DNA from: Steromphala cineraria
Taxonomy: Eukaryota; Mollusca; Gastropoda; Trochida; Trochidae
Direction of reading: 5' to 3'
DNA: 64,000 nucleotides
NCBI GenBank assembly: GCA_916613615.1
Contig: OU744723.1
Coordinates: forward strand, 60,892,239-60,956,238
The translations under genes were made by a program, and so were the position numbers. The notes beneath the pieces are model-generated. The model saw only the letters and a list, made by a program, of their open reading frames with translations, ran no database searches and was not told the origin of the DNA. Below, one piece after another: positions 45,865-58,674 of the stretch (the first letter of the stretch is position 1; every line of letters starts with the position of its first letter).

Positions 45865-47211
45865 TGAAGTAAGCATTTGTTCTTAACGGCAAATATTTGA
45901 ACCACAAACCTTTTGATAGATACCAGCCAATGAAAGGCGTGCTGCGTGAAACGGATGGTTTCCGTCACACGGCCTGTGCCATGATTCAGAAGTCTATTCT
46001 AAGCTTCTCCAGTTTTAGCCCGGAAAGTCGGCTTATTGGAGCAGAGGTTTTGTCCTCGGTTATAACTTGACCTACATGTAGCTGGAGAATAACCATTAGA
46101 ATAAGCCTTAGAACAAAGCATGTTATTATTGCAATGTTGCAGATAAATCTTTAAAAACAATTTTGATTCAAAGAAGCTGAAATTAACAACAGGTTTCAAC
46201 AACATATGGTTAGAGCAAAGTGCTGAGTTTCCAATATTGGCTTTGATAAAAAGTATTACATTTTTTAAATCATTATTGTATCTTTAAGAGTATTTTGTCA
46301 TTTACAGTTTATATTGATTCGTTGGATTTCGTCAGCTTCATAATTTTACCATATATTTACAAAACAATAATACGAGACAAATATTATTATTATCTGTAGT
46401 AGAAGATAGATACACATTGTAAGGACATGGCCCCTTTGGTCATTTTGAAAGATTTTAAGGTCACCAAATAATTAGATAGATTTATCATCTGATAAGGCGT
46501 AAGTACATAATGTCTTAACTCTCTAGGAAAAGAAGTAAAACTATGGAAGAGTTTGCAGACGAAAGGAAGGACGCAATACCATGCCATAACCCCATCGCGC
46601 TTTCAGGTCATATGAAACCTGTGACCCCTAACTTGACCATATCCTTCTTCACAACAGGATCTAGAATATGTAAATACAGATTTCTCATCATCATGCTCAG
46701 GAAACTAACCCTTTCCTTAAATGACAAAATCAAAACGGCTGCAATGGAAACAAAACAATTTGATTGAAAAGAAGACCCAGAAAGACAAATCTAAATAATA
46801 TGAAGAGGAGGTATATCAAATGTGGTGAAGATTGGTCAAGTAGTTTCATATTTATGCTCCGAAAACGAATGCTAACGCCAACACCGGTGAGGTACAGGAC
46901 GGGCCCGCGGACGAGATTTCAGCCAAACCAATATACCTCCCAACCCCTCAGGAAGAGATATTAATATACTTAGAAAGTTGAAACTATATTCACAGACTTC
47001 TCAGCTGACGGGTATTGTCATTCATGTATTTATTCTATGATTCCTGAGAGTTTAATTACACTTGTGACGTCATCCTATTGTTCTCTCACTCGATTATTTT
47101 TCAGTAATGGAGCGTTGTATTTTACATCAAGTTTTTCACTTCAAATTTCATTTTTTTAGATATTTTAAGTTTTCTTTTTAAAAAGGCATTAAGTTGAGTG
47201 TAATTTAAGTC
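45865..47211. other. Spacer with dispersed-repeat words
   Basis: Short frames at 46543-46964 are shadows; ATATCAAATGTGGTGAAGAT at about 46815 looks like part of a dispersed repeat. No gene. Confidence 0.4.
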
Positions 47212-47319
47212 GGTTAATATCCTCGTAACTCTCCATTCCTAAAAAAATAAAGGGCCTCGGGCCCTGGGGCCCTCGGCTCCATTATTTTTTAGGAATGGAG
47301 AGTTACTCGGACATTAACC
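47212..47319. repeat. Palindromic element upstream of the lectin gene
   Basis: GTAACTCTCCATTCCTAAAA pairs with TTTTAGGAATGGAGAGTTAC, extended by GGTTAAT/ATTAACC outside. The loop is rich in GGGCC. Confidence 0.8.
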
Positions 47320-47358
47320 TATAAGTAGACGCTCTAACTAGTTGTATAATCAATAGGT

Positions 47359-47550
47359 ACTTGATGAGATAAGAATCAATTGCTGTAGTTTGTTATATCG
47401 TATTTCTTCATATGGAAAACCTCTGACCATCAGTATGATTAATTAGATTACCTGATGAGCCAAGAATCAATTGCTATAGTTAGTTATCTTGTGACTCTTC
47501 ATATGGTAAAACTCTGACAATGTCTAAGATTGGTTAGACTGCCTGACAAG
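47359..47550. repeat. 91-bp tandem duplication upstream of the lectin gene
   Basis: ACTTGATGAGATAAGAATCA at 47359 and ACCTGATGAGCCAAGAATCA at 47450 start two copies that share TCAATTGCT and CTTCATATGG. It ends about 220 bases before the lectin start codon. Confidence 0.75.
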
Positions 47551-47669
47551 CTTCACAGCCATTGGCTCTATTGCAAGTAACAATTTCTCTCCCATAGGCT
47601 GAATGGGGACCATTCTATCATAGCAACAGAAAATTCACTACCCAGAGCAGTTCGTTGTGAAATATTAAC

Positions 47670-47700
47670 AACGTTTCTATAAATGTTGCTATAAATATGT
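47670..47700 (+). promoter_or_regulatory. Likely TATA region of the lectin gene
   Basis: CTATAAATG and CTATAAATATG lie about 75-95 bases before the ATG at 47768. Confidence 0.45.
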
Positions 47701-47767
47701 AAGTCAATGACACAGAACATGTAGGTGTAAGGGCTTGTAACTTAAATACATTCTGAAACGTTTTGCC

Positions 47768-50700
47768 ATGGAGTGTGGGTTGATTTTCTTGTGTGTTATG
47801 TTCACAAGTATGTACTGTAAGTATTCATTCTTGAATATTGTGCCCTAGTTATTTTGTTAAAACTAACTTGCTAATCATACTATGTGTGTGTTTATTGTCA
47901 TGGTTTGATTTTTTTATTCCCATATCAGGATTTTGTGTGTAAGAACTATTATCATGTTTTAAATTTATATTCAAATTTATTCGCATGCTATGATTTTATG
48001 TGTTATATTTTTTTAATTTACATAGTCCCGTTTTAAGACAGCATCTAGCTATAAAAGAGCTTTCAATGATGGGTTGTTACTCATAAACGGAACAATGGTG
48101 GAAATAGAAATGATTTACATGATAACATGCCTAAGTTTTGACCTTTGACAGACTATACATATAACGTTTCAAATTGTTCATGGAAGATGTATAAGAAATT
48201 AGATCTTCATAGTACAAACACATTTGTAGTGATTTTATAACTCGTGACCTTGACCTCTCAGCTTGAATGTGAGCATAGAGTACTGTTTCCCGCTAGGTAT
48301 TAGGAGTAAGTTGTGAATAAAGGTTCTGGACAGCTTAGTGAAAAACGCTTAAGTCAATAATACGAGTGCAGAGGTGGTGAAAATTGCAAAATAACTGAGT
48401 ATTATTACCTGGTAAATTTCCCTACTGGAATTAATAAGCTTACATTTTCACTCGCTCACAGTGTACACTGTAAACTTGTGATGACAGTAAAGTGATTGGT
48501 AACCAGATTCAATTCCTTAAAATGTATGACTTTTTTAGAAAAAAGGTTGTCTTTTAAATTAATTCTTATGTTTATGACATTTCGATATCACGTTTATTTG
48601 CTAAGTTAATTTCATCGATGATAACTTCCTTTATATGTATATAGAACTTTGTCTACAGTATTTCAAAATCTATGTGATGTCATTCTAGTTGTTGCGGGTT
48701 CTCTATTCGATGCTGCACTGTACAAAGACTGCAATCAGAGTTCAACATGCCCATTAACGTACGATGGCAGGACCTGGCTCCCTGGAGGGGCAGTTGATGG
48801 GATCATTGACTATGAGGAAAGCTGTTCTCACACAATGCTTAACGAGACGAACCCATGGTGGCAGGTGGACCTTGCTGGGACTTACCCTGTGCATTCAGTC
48901 GTGGTGAGAAACAGAGCATATTTTGGTGAGTGACTTTGAATTTAACGTGTTGTCAACATCCTTTTAGTTTTCTAACAAGTCAATAATGTTGTGATCCCCC
49001 AAAAAAGAAACTTGTGATTGGGTTTGCAAGCATTGTGGTCATTTTGGGTTTAAAGACGGATTTATACTTAAAATAAAATAATAATATAATAAATGGGTAC
49101 TTATTGTGCGCTATAGTCCATCCAAAGCATGCTCAAAGCGCTACAACTGAATAAAAAGGATAATACAGATGTCGAGAACACGCAGATGTTGAGGGAGTTC
49201 ATTCCAGGCTGTTGATGCTGGAAAGGCGAAGGATCTTTTTCCGTAGGTGGATGTGTTTACTGAGGTAGGCTTTTCATCCTCTTCATGTTACGACACTGAC
49301 TGTTATCATAATGAATGTTGAAGTCACCAAGAAAAACAGTGTTCAATTGATTGTATTTCTCCTCTCCTCATGAAATAAAAAGGTTGAAGATTGATTCTTC
49401 TTCGACGCTGGTGGACGATACAAGCACACAAAATGAGTGCAAGTATTTCCAGACCTGATTTTCATGCTTATTGACTCAAAGCTTTTAAATGATTCTATAT
49501 TGTTTAATAACTACAAAATGGTTTTGTTACACTAATTTCTGCGATTCTGATTGGACGAGAGCGCTCAAAAACCTGCTGCCATTTCTCGATGAATGCAGAA
49601 AAATTTACAACCATACCATGTGCATTCATTCCTTGTGACTTCACAATCACCTGACGCAATAGTCTGGTTCTGACAGTTGCGAGTTACATTCTTTTGTAAA
49701 GACAGATATAACATATCTTATCACTTCCCACCTGCGTTTGCAACAAGCAAATACATTCTTCTCCTTAACACAATCCATACATTCACCGGAAAGGCTTAAC
49801 TATGAGTCCTCAAGCTTGTTCGCTCCGAGCGTCTCGCAAACAGCGGACATTTTGAACGTCGTGTGATATTTTAATAAGGGTTATTCCGAAAATGCGGATT
49901 CCGGTTAAGACGAATTGTGATTGCATGGGTGTCAATGGTTGCGAAAACGTAATGAAATCTTCGGCCGTTTTAGTTCATGGAGTTCTCAATTTTGATTCAA
50001 CTTTGTATTGTTTCGTGTAACACACCACCATTTCATGACATTGATGACATATTTTTTGAAAATAATTAGAAAAAACTTTTTTCAAATGTTGATTTTGTAA
50101 TTATAAGGATTGTTTTACATGTTTTGAGCTTCTATCGATGTATAACAGCAACAAATTTTGTATAAAATCGCTACGCTACGCTATTTTGCGAGCCTTGGCG
50201 AACTAAATACATAGTGTTTTTTATATAATTAGCTATGAAATATAGGGTTATACAGTGAAAATATTATCCATATTTTGAGAAAAGCAGTAGAAAGTCATAT
50301 TTTCACTGCGGTATAATCCTCTTGAAACACGATTATCTCCCTTTGAGGAAATCGAACACACGACTCGCGTCACGGCGTTGTTTAGGATTGAAGAAAAACA
50401 ACTCTTTACAATGTTTTCGGTATGTAAGTGTTAACATTTTGCAGTGACAATGTATCCTTCGATATCGATTAACAACAAGAAGTTCATATCTTGTTGTTGT
50501 AGTAAATAATTGTTCATTTTATCGCAAAATAAATATACGAAGCAAGAGATCTGTCACACCAACATAGCGCTTCCCTCACTGTATCACTGACTTTCCAAAA
50601 TAGATAAGGAGCCTAATTATAACCAAAAACATGTTGTGGATCATTTAACATTAACACATTATATATTTTTCGAAAAACTATTTCCGATTAAATTTCTGCA

Positions 50701-53700
50701 TTATTTCTATCGAACTTTTTTTACCGAGAAAGGATAAATGGAGTTGCTAGACTGTCGTTCATCACAACAGGAAAACTTTGCCTTCTGATGTCCGACAACT
50801 CTGTTTTATGATCTTAAAATTATATAATAAATAGCCTTATTCATTTCTATCTCATCTCGTGAAGTTAGAAAGAGTCATTTTCACTCGTGGCTGTGCCACT
50901 CGTAAAAATATCACTTTCTCACTCCACTCGATGAGATAGAAATGATATTCGGCAAAAACAATGAAATAGTCTCTATTTATTACACACATGTGACAGAGAA
51001 CACTTCGAGATATTTTTGGTATCTAACATATGTTAGATACTGCGAGCGCCGCCTCTGATTGGTCAATCTATGGTGATGACCCGAGGTCACGATGACCGAA
51101 CTACTTTTGTCATTCATAAGTTACAACTAAACGTCATTCATTACTTTCACGAGCAGGTAGAATGTAGCCATTAAAATAGACAAACGTACGACCTTTTTTA
51201 CTACAGACACCACTGAAAGTCATTTAAACATATAATATAAACATTTGTGGTGGTAATTCAATTTTATTTTCGCTAAAAAAACGCAACATATTTCGTCTGC
51301 TCATCGAAACGAATGGTCAAACGTTTCACGAACCATTCAGTACGCAAATACCTTGTGCAGAAGCTCACTGGCCAGAACATTCTTCCAACTGAAATCATAC
51401 AGATATCAGGACATCGTAACGTGCAAAGCATCAACAGTTACAACAAGATTTCCATGGATCGTCAGCACCAACAAAGACCAGCCTGGTACGCTTGTACTTC
51501 CGTCACACACAGCAACAGCGAGTGCGAGTGACCTCCCTTCCACCGTCAACGTTATGTCGAGTCAATCTCGTTATGTCGAGTCAATCTCGGAGCCGCAGTC
51601 ACTCGCTTCGGTTCAGTGCACTCCATTATCTCGACTCCAATATACAGGAGAATCATTTATGTGAACTTAATGCAAAAAGACCTCGTCTCACGGATTATGA
51701 TGACTGTTAAGTATAAGCTGGACTGAATTTGACGGCAAGCGTGCACACTGTTGTGCTCTACTCTGACGGACATTGTCACTCATAAAATTTCAGGTTTGAG
51801 TATTATTAAAGTTGTTAAAATTCAATCTGTGTTATGTATTTCTTGAACTTGAATGTTAACAAAATGTTAATCAGTTATCAGTTATCAGCCACTTGACCTA
51901 AAATCTAAGCGCTAAAGTCACAGACTATTTTCCTGCGGTATTACATCGTTTACAGTTACACATTGTGACGTCACTGACGCAAAATCAAGCTGTATTCATA
52001 CGCGCCTCAACACAATGTAAAGAATATTTCGTTGTTATGTCAATAAATTACGGTCGTTAATTCGTGTGTAATAAATAAAATACCAAACTCATTCCCTATG
52101 GATACCGTATTTATTACAACTGGTTTGGTATTCACTATTTATTCCTAATGCAGGATATTTACGATCCCAAAACACACTCTGATCATAACCTCTATACATC
52201 CCATACATACTTAATAATAGAATTGATGATAACTTCTTCATCATACAATGTCATTTTAAATTATATTCGAAAAAAATGCTTGATAATAGCATTTTGATAG
52301 CTGACATTGTTTGAAAAGATGAGGGCATTGATACATGCAAATGAACACTGTAATGACAGCGACAGTGAATTGACAAAATATAATTCCTCCTTATAAATGC
52401 CTTTAAAGACCGTTTAAGTTTTTTAGTCAAAACCTAAAAGTTTTAAAATAACTATAAAAAACGATGTTTTTCTAATCAAAAACATTTAAACTTGTCTTGA
52501 CGGATTCAAACACACGTTCTATCAGCGCCAAGTTAAAAAGAGGGCGAGTCTATCTTATTTAGGGGCAAGAGTTGCTGCCCTTCGGCTATGTTGCAATGGC
52601 AGCTCGTGTTGAAACAAACGGAGAGCTAAACTAGAAGATATGTTGTGCAGTCTCTTATCCAAACTGAACAAGTCTAGAACACTGAAGAAAGGCAAATGAA
52701 GCGTTTAGACATGAATCTTGAACTGCCTTTGGTACCTGTGAGTAAAATTGTTTGGTCTGTTCATTCAACTCACGATGGCAGTGCTTTTGCACTGCTACGT
52801 CTTACATATGGCTAAAGAACCATACAGTTTGGATGGTTTTTTTTTCAAATTAATGTCTATGCATAGTATCATTTATATGTTCATGTCTCTCCCCATTACC
52901 AAAGGCGTTCAAAATATTTACGCTTGTGACATCATCGGAATTTTCAAAAGACATTCCAACCTTGACCTTTGAAATTTGCATCTCTATCCGTATCCGCATC
53001 TCTATTTGAGTAAGTAATTTTGACTTTAAAGGATTTGGTGACTACTCCATTCTTATTATAGATGTGGGCAGTTAAAACAAATGAGAATTCCCATTGTTAT
53101 AAACATTTAAATAGTGTACTACTATAGTGTACTCGTAACTATTGCAATGTTCATTGTGAATTTAAGGGAGAAAACATTTATTTAATTCATTGATGAACAA
53201 GAACAACGCCGAGTAAACCGATCTTAATCTAGAGCACATGATGTATCATTTCACGGGGATTCATTTTGGAAAATTTGCCATTCAATGTAGGGAAATCTTT
53301 CCGATCAGCCAATCAGAGTTCCATGGAAGAACATTTTCAAGGCCAATTGTTATGAAAATAAAGTTAAATATTGCCATTAACTTGTAAAAAAATTCCAGCT
53401 GACTATTGATTATTGCCTACCTTTACCCTAGTTAAGAGCAATAAATACTTCTTAAGAAAAATCTGAGACTTGCGACAATTCTTTGAAAGTTTTTAGAATT
53501 TCATGCAGTTGAGAGTAATTTTCACTCTTAAATTTTTTTAAAATACGGCCCGAGGGTCCAACTTCTCGGTGCCTCATTCAGTAGCTGTATACAGTGTATA
53601 GAAATCTACAATTAACTTGTAATCACACTTTGTTGATAAAGTTTCTGATATTTATCTAATCAATTAGCATCGTCACATTGCAGGAGAGCGATTAAGCAAC

Positions 53701-56700
53701 TTTACAATTTGGGTCTCAACTGATGAAACCAAGCAGGGAGAAATGTGTACCTTCCACAGTGGAGCTGTTGCACAGGAATCAGTCGAAGTGGTGCCGTGTG
53801 ACATCATCGTTTTGGGAAGATTTGTGAGGATTACCAAGGAAGAACCTCCACTGACACTTTGTGAAGTTCAGGTCCTTGTCATGGACGGATCAGGTAAGCT
53901 ATTTGAATATTAAAGAGTTCAACAGTAAATGTCACAGTGTTTGCACAAAAACGTATATCTATATTTATTTGACCTCAATGGAAGCACATGTCAAATGTAC
54001 CTATGTGTGTATTGTTTTCTTCACTATAATTGCAAATCAAAAGTTAGATAGCAGACTCTACGATGCCCAAACTGGACGTTTTATATTATATTATCTCTCA
54101 TAGGCAATGATTGACATTGAAATGTACCTGGCATCAATAGGTTTATATCATTGTAAATTGTTTTCTACTCACCTGTCGAAAAAAGGAAAAGTTAAATCCT
54201 TCCAATATCTTTTGAACTGGTTACTGCATGGAATGAACTACCACTTGAACAACTATCAAATGTGGCATTCTCCAAGTGTACTTTTGCTTGCTACAGTCAT
54301 CTGTTAACTCCAATATCATTGCTACCTTATTACTGTTGCTCATCATAGCTGGCGATTTACCATTCAAAATAAACTGAACAAAAAGTTTTGTGGCGCTGTT
54401 ATAAATAATATAGCTATATAACCACAAAAAGTTGTGTTTCGTAGCTCAGAGATCAAGCTTGCCAATGATAACCTATATTTTAGATTTAATAAAACGCCGC
54501 TAATGGCTAATTTTTTCAAGCAGCTTAACTCACTGAATGTATAAGGGATAAAACTGAATGTCCTATTCTCATACTGATTTGGCGATAAACTTAGTTGATA
54601 CACACATAACTTCCCTGACTGGAAGTTTTGTATGACATCATTTTGGGATCTCATGAAGACGTTGTTACAGTTGCTGCCCGCATGCTTCAAAAGGATTGGA
54701 TTCGAATTCCAATTTCATCCCAAACATTTTCAATTTGTGACATGTCTGGTGATTTAGTGTTGATGCAGTAAAGGGGAAATCTAGATACATCCCTAAAGAT
54801 GACACGGCCACTGAAGTTGAATCAATCTCGCATGCTGGTGATGCTGGCACGTCATAAACGGTCGCCTTCATTGGCCAGGGGCTTAAATTCGTAACCGTTC
54901 TTAAAGTCAAAGAAAGGTGTGTGAAGATTTCCTCATCAGTGCTGTGACTGATGGTTAATGGAATCATCTTGTAGATCCAGTTGTCTTGACCTTTGACCAT
55001 AACCGGATATTGGTTACCAACTGGATTACTCTGTTTTCAGTTCCAGTTTGAGTTAGTCAGCCATGAAGCTTGTGAGCAACCTTGTCTTGTGGATTGCAAG
55101 ATTGGAGCATTCATTTAACTTTCCATTGTTCATATTCTGTTAGACATGGTATGGGAATTTATAATTTGCATGATAATATTTAAATATTTTCAGGTTTTAC
55201 ACTTTAAGCACCATTAACAAGTTTTTTGTCATTAATAGAAAGTTGTCTTTGATACCTTGTTGAAGTCCTATAATAAATTGTACAGTTCATGTGTATAAAA
55301 AAATGGTTTTATGACAGAAAAACACAGCCATGCCACTTATTCTTGTGTTGCAAAGTATGATATGTAGGATACATTGTAAAACCAACAGGAAGGGAAACTA
55401 TCACAAAATCAAACCCCGTTTTCTCTGATTTACCATACCGTTGACCCTGACAAAATGTTTTGTGATTTGGCACAATGTTAAAACCAACTGAATCTATATG
55501 CTTAGGTAGCATAATAACCTTGGTGAAATACCAGTTCCAATTAATGGTTGTAAGTGCCTATCAGTTGTCCATGAGCAAATAATACTTGAAATATTATCTT
55601 CAAAAAAAGAAACGCATGAGCCAAGCTTCTTATTATATATTGCCTTCAGTTAAGGGAATATATATCACATAATTTCGAGAGAAAATGAAATTTCACAAAG
55701 ATGTAGACAACGTTTTGACAAACACATCTACAGAAGTTTTTATTCAGTTCTTGTGTGTTATTAGACCACAATTTGGCGCGGAAGTCATTTTATCCTTTTG
55801 CTATCATTTCAAACGATTCTTGATTGGCATCTTTCTCGCACCCCACCCTTCCCGCATTGCGATGGCCGAGCGTTGAAGTGTCTAAAACGTAAAGTGACGT
55901 TTAGGTGCACGTCAATACATGTCATTACATTAGTGGATTTGATCTTGTGTTTGAGGAAGTTTGTTTCGGGACTTTGACCTTTATATTGACATCGTAGTGG
56001 AGCATGTTGCAAGCTGTATGTGGATGAACCCCATCATTTTTAAAAACTGACCCTGTCAGACCAAAATCCTGATGCATTTGACGTTAATGGGTGTTGTTTA
56101 TATACAGACGTCATGCCAACACATTAGGCAGATCTTAAATGCTGGAAATTGTTACTTACCTTAAAACACCTTCACAACCAGATCTGTACAACATTTGAAT
56201 AATATTACAGGCAACATTTTCAATTTGCTGATTAAAATCAAAACTGAGAACCGCTCTTTTTCAACATTGGCATGTTCTTGTTGAAAATGGCCCTGTAGGA
56301 AACTACTGAAATGACTTAATGGCGCCATAACTAATATTCAGTTCTCAGGCAACGGTAGATTTTGAAACTGAAGTTTGGATATGACGTTCGACAATGTTTT
56401 AATTTCCCAAATTTTGACATTGCACAATTATATCCTCATTTACATGCTTAAATGAATAACAAAATTTGAAACAATATTTGCCTTTGCTTGATTTTCAGTT
56501 CTTCATATATTTATATAGTTGTTCTGTAAAAAGGATATATTCCTTTACGCTTGACATCAAAATATTCCTTTTACTTACATTCCTAGTTAAGAAGTGTTTG
56601 TGAGAGAACTTGAAGGTTGAAGCAATTCGTAACTCTGAATAAAGACACAGCTCAGTTTCACCGGTTTATTTCAGTGAGTTCTTGGGGTTACATGACTTCA

Positions 56701-58164
56701 GCCGTGTTGACAGTCGGCCACTGCAGCATTTAAAAATCGTGCAATACATTCAAAAAAGGGAGGTTACTCTTCTCTTCTCCGTGAAAGAAATAATGGTATT
56801 AACATTATTCGAACAAAAAGGTATTACCTATGAAAAAAGATTTTCAGGGCGTTACTCAAACGAATAGAATTGCATACAAGAAGCAAGTAATTAAAGATTC
56901 GATGAATTGAATAGGATTGCTGAACAATGAAACTGACATGAGTACCAAGACGAAGACTATACAAACGATGACTGAAGTCAGAGATCTGATGTCCATGAGA
57001 TCATTCGTACTGACACTTTCGTGCATCTTTGTAAACTAATCTTGGAAATTCATATTTTACTGAAGGGGAACAACCAGATCTGCTGAATACATAATCACCT
57101 AAACTGTGTACTGATGTAATCCATTTCTACTTATCGTAGATTTGATAAAAGTTTTCTCAAAGCAGCTCTTGTGAATGACGAAAATCCAAAATATTAAATG
57201 GAGTTACATTTCTACAGAACGTCTTGTCTTTCACAATCTGGAGAAAACTTTCTTTATATACTGAGCAAACAGGGTTATGAAGCACTAAATTTAACTTTAA
57301 TTCAAGAACTGTTTTATCGGTTTTACTTTTTAAACCTGACCAATTCAATTCAGAGCTATTATTCTCAACACTTCCTACATTATGTGTGTCATTTGAGAGT
57401 TGAGAAAATTGAAAAAGAATAACTATATCATATGGTTGCTGTATTCTTTCATTAAATATGTATTACCTGTATGAAAACCTCTCCTGTCTGGTGGTTTCAG
57501 ATGGTTTCAATAATTTTTCATCCCATAGCCTGTATCTCAAACACCATCCATACCTACCTGACAAACACATTTGATGTTGATTTTTGGATACTTAAATGTC
57601 AATAAAGATTACTTCCAGATATTATTAGAATTTAAATGGTACAAACACAAGATTGTTTTATATTGAAGCATATACACTGTTAATAAAGAAGTGTTAAGTT
57701 TAGATTTTCTTTGGTCGTTTTTAAATTTAATCATAACCTTGCATCTAGGCAGATTATCTGTGATCAATTTAAATTTCTGAATTTAGTTCATTTTTTTATA
57801 AATAGACAAGCAAGTCTGATTTTTCAGTTATCTCATCTCCGTAAACCATTACCAAACAACACGTTAATGAGAAGTTTGAATTTACATGCACTTATTTCTT
57901 TGTTTGATATAATATTTTCATTTGAAACAATAACATATTCCTTCAGGCACTTTTTTCCGACAACTAATGAACAAGATCGTGGAGGGAGATTTCGAGTCTG
58001 AGATGTCCATCACTGGACCCTTCTCATGTGCTGCGGACTGCCAGAGGTCCCCGAGCTGCCTGGCGTTTGGTTTTAACAATGGAACGGGCACCTGCAAGCT
58101 CTACAGCTCCACAAACACAACTGCAGGAAACAACGCTGGGTGGAGCTACTTTATTATAGCTTAA
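47768..58164 (+). CDS. Secreted fucolectin-like F5/8C protein with PAN/apple-like C-terminus
   Basis: Exons 47768-47816, 48689-48925, 53684-53893 and 57947-58164, all phase-1 junctions with GT-AG, give 237 residues. The signal peptide is MECGLIFLCVMFTSMYFVAG. Exons 2-3 form one F5/8 type C domain of fucolectin type (SCSHTMLNETNPWWQVDL, VVVRNRAYFGERLSNF, GRFVRITKEEPPLTLCEVQV); such domains bind fucose or other sugars. Exon 4 encodes a short PAN/apple-like module with four Cys (FSCAADCQRSPSCLAFGF, GTCKLYSS). TAA is at 58162-58164. Introns of 0.9, 4.8 and 4.1 kb hold repeats. By family it is a secreted lectin, probably of immune use. All exons keep frame, so it looks intact. Confidence 0.85.
48100..48400. 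repeat. Single unit related to the 434-bp array
   Basis: In intron 1 of the lectin gene. TTTTATAACTCGTGACCTTG, ATGCCTAAGTTTTGACC and ACAGCTTAGTGAAAA follow the order of the 20432-22565 array, ending with ATACGAGTGCAGAGGTGGTG where the array has a GC-rich edge. Confidence 0.7.
49075..49460 (-). mobile_element. Decayed CR1/L2-like LINE, two fused pieces
   Basis: Minus strand: NTVFLGDFNIHYDNSQC (about 49280-49340) is the GDFN motif of the LINE endonuclease. Directly after comes KRSFAFPASTAWNELPQHLR (about 49165-49235), the polyprotein end, then a 3' UTR ending in CCATTTATTATATTATT. The reverse transcriptase between is deleted. Confidence 0.7.
49461..50821. other. Lectin intron 2 spacer
   Basis: No gene seen. 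Somewhat GC-richer around 49780-49960, without an identifiable family. Confidence 0.4.
50822..50985. repeat. Foldback element left of the recombinase fragment
   Basis: ATTTCTATCTCATC pairs with GATGAGATAGAAAT, and CACTCGTGG with CCACTCGT-type sequence at the loop. The outer words TAATAAATAG and CTATTTATTA also pair. Confidence 0.75.
51290..51710 (+). pseudogene. Crypton-like tyrosine recombinase, C-terminal fragment
   Basis: Frame FTNHSVRKYLVQKLTGQNIL then IIQISGHRNVQSINSYNKIS shows the HxxR box, the GHR box and the final Tyr of tyrosine recombinases, closest to the Crypton/KIAA1958/ZMYM-type (DUF3504) group. The N-terminal half and first catalytic Arg are missing, so it is not active. After the domain the frame ends within 20 residues. 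It lies in intron 2 of the lectin gene, between two palindromic elements. Confidence 0.7.
52060..52145. repeat. Inverted repeat right of the recombinase fragment
   Basis: AATAAATAAAATACCAAAC pairs with GTTTGGTATTCACTATTTATT. The outer GTGTGTAATAAATA is the inverse of TATTTATTACACAC at 50977. Confidence 0.7.
52146..53683. other. Lectin intron 2, 3' part
   Basis: AT-rich, no gene. Acceptor CACATTGCAG at 53683. Confidence 0.45.
53894..57946. other. Lectin intron 3
   Basis: No coding feature supported. A 111-codon minus frame (54665-55000) has no recognisable motif. Ends in acceptor CATATTCCTTCAG. Confidence 0.45.
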
Positions 58165-58670
58165 AGAGACACAGAGTATGTTGATAGGTTCACATATAAT
58201 ATGTCAAATTTTGAAATCGATGTTATTACATCGAGAACAACTAACTGTTTCTGTTACAAAACTGTTACTGAAAAGTTAAAGGTCAATCAGTACATAAGAG
58301 CGAAAGTACGGCCATTCAAAGTCGGGATTTTGATCGAAAACCGGACATTGTGGCTCGAGTGGCGCGCGCAAATTCGCCAAACGTAATTTTGAAACCTTGC
58401 CATAAGCTGACAGGAAGATATATTCCATTCGATAGTGTTTATTAGGTATTGTAACTAATAGGTAGATTAATTGGATGCATAATTTCGAATATTTAACGTA
58501 TTTGAGATGTTTTCTTGATTTTTCTATAAAATCAAGCATTTTAGGGATATTATGCATAAATGGATATATTTACAAGTCCAGTGATGAGATATGAACTTTA
58601 ATCAGCATATTAGATAATTTGTAGCTTATCAAAACCAAATAAAGTTTTAGGAAAGATACTCTGTGTCACT
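58165..58670. mobile_element. TTAA-flanked MITE at the lectin stop codon
   Basis: 506 bp, ends AGAGACACAGAGTATGTT and, inverted, AGTGACACAGAGTATCTTTC. Perfect TTAA duplications at 58161-58164 and 58671-58674; the left one contains the lectin stop codon. An AATAAA (about 58637) lies inside, so the element may provide the lectin's 3' UTR and polyadenylation signal. Confidence 0.8.
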
Positions 58671-58674
58671 TTAA

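Noticed and set aside
54665..55000. 111-codon minus-strand open frame in lectin intron 3
   Set aside because: No family recognised and no repeat partner seen; could be a decayed retroelement but cannot be supported.
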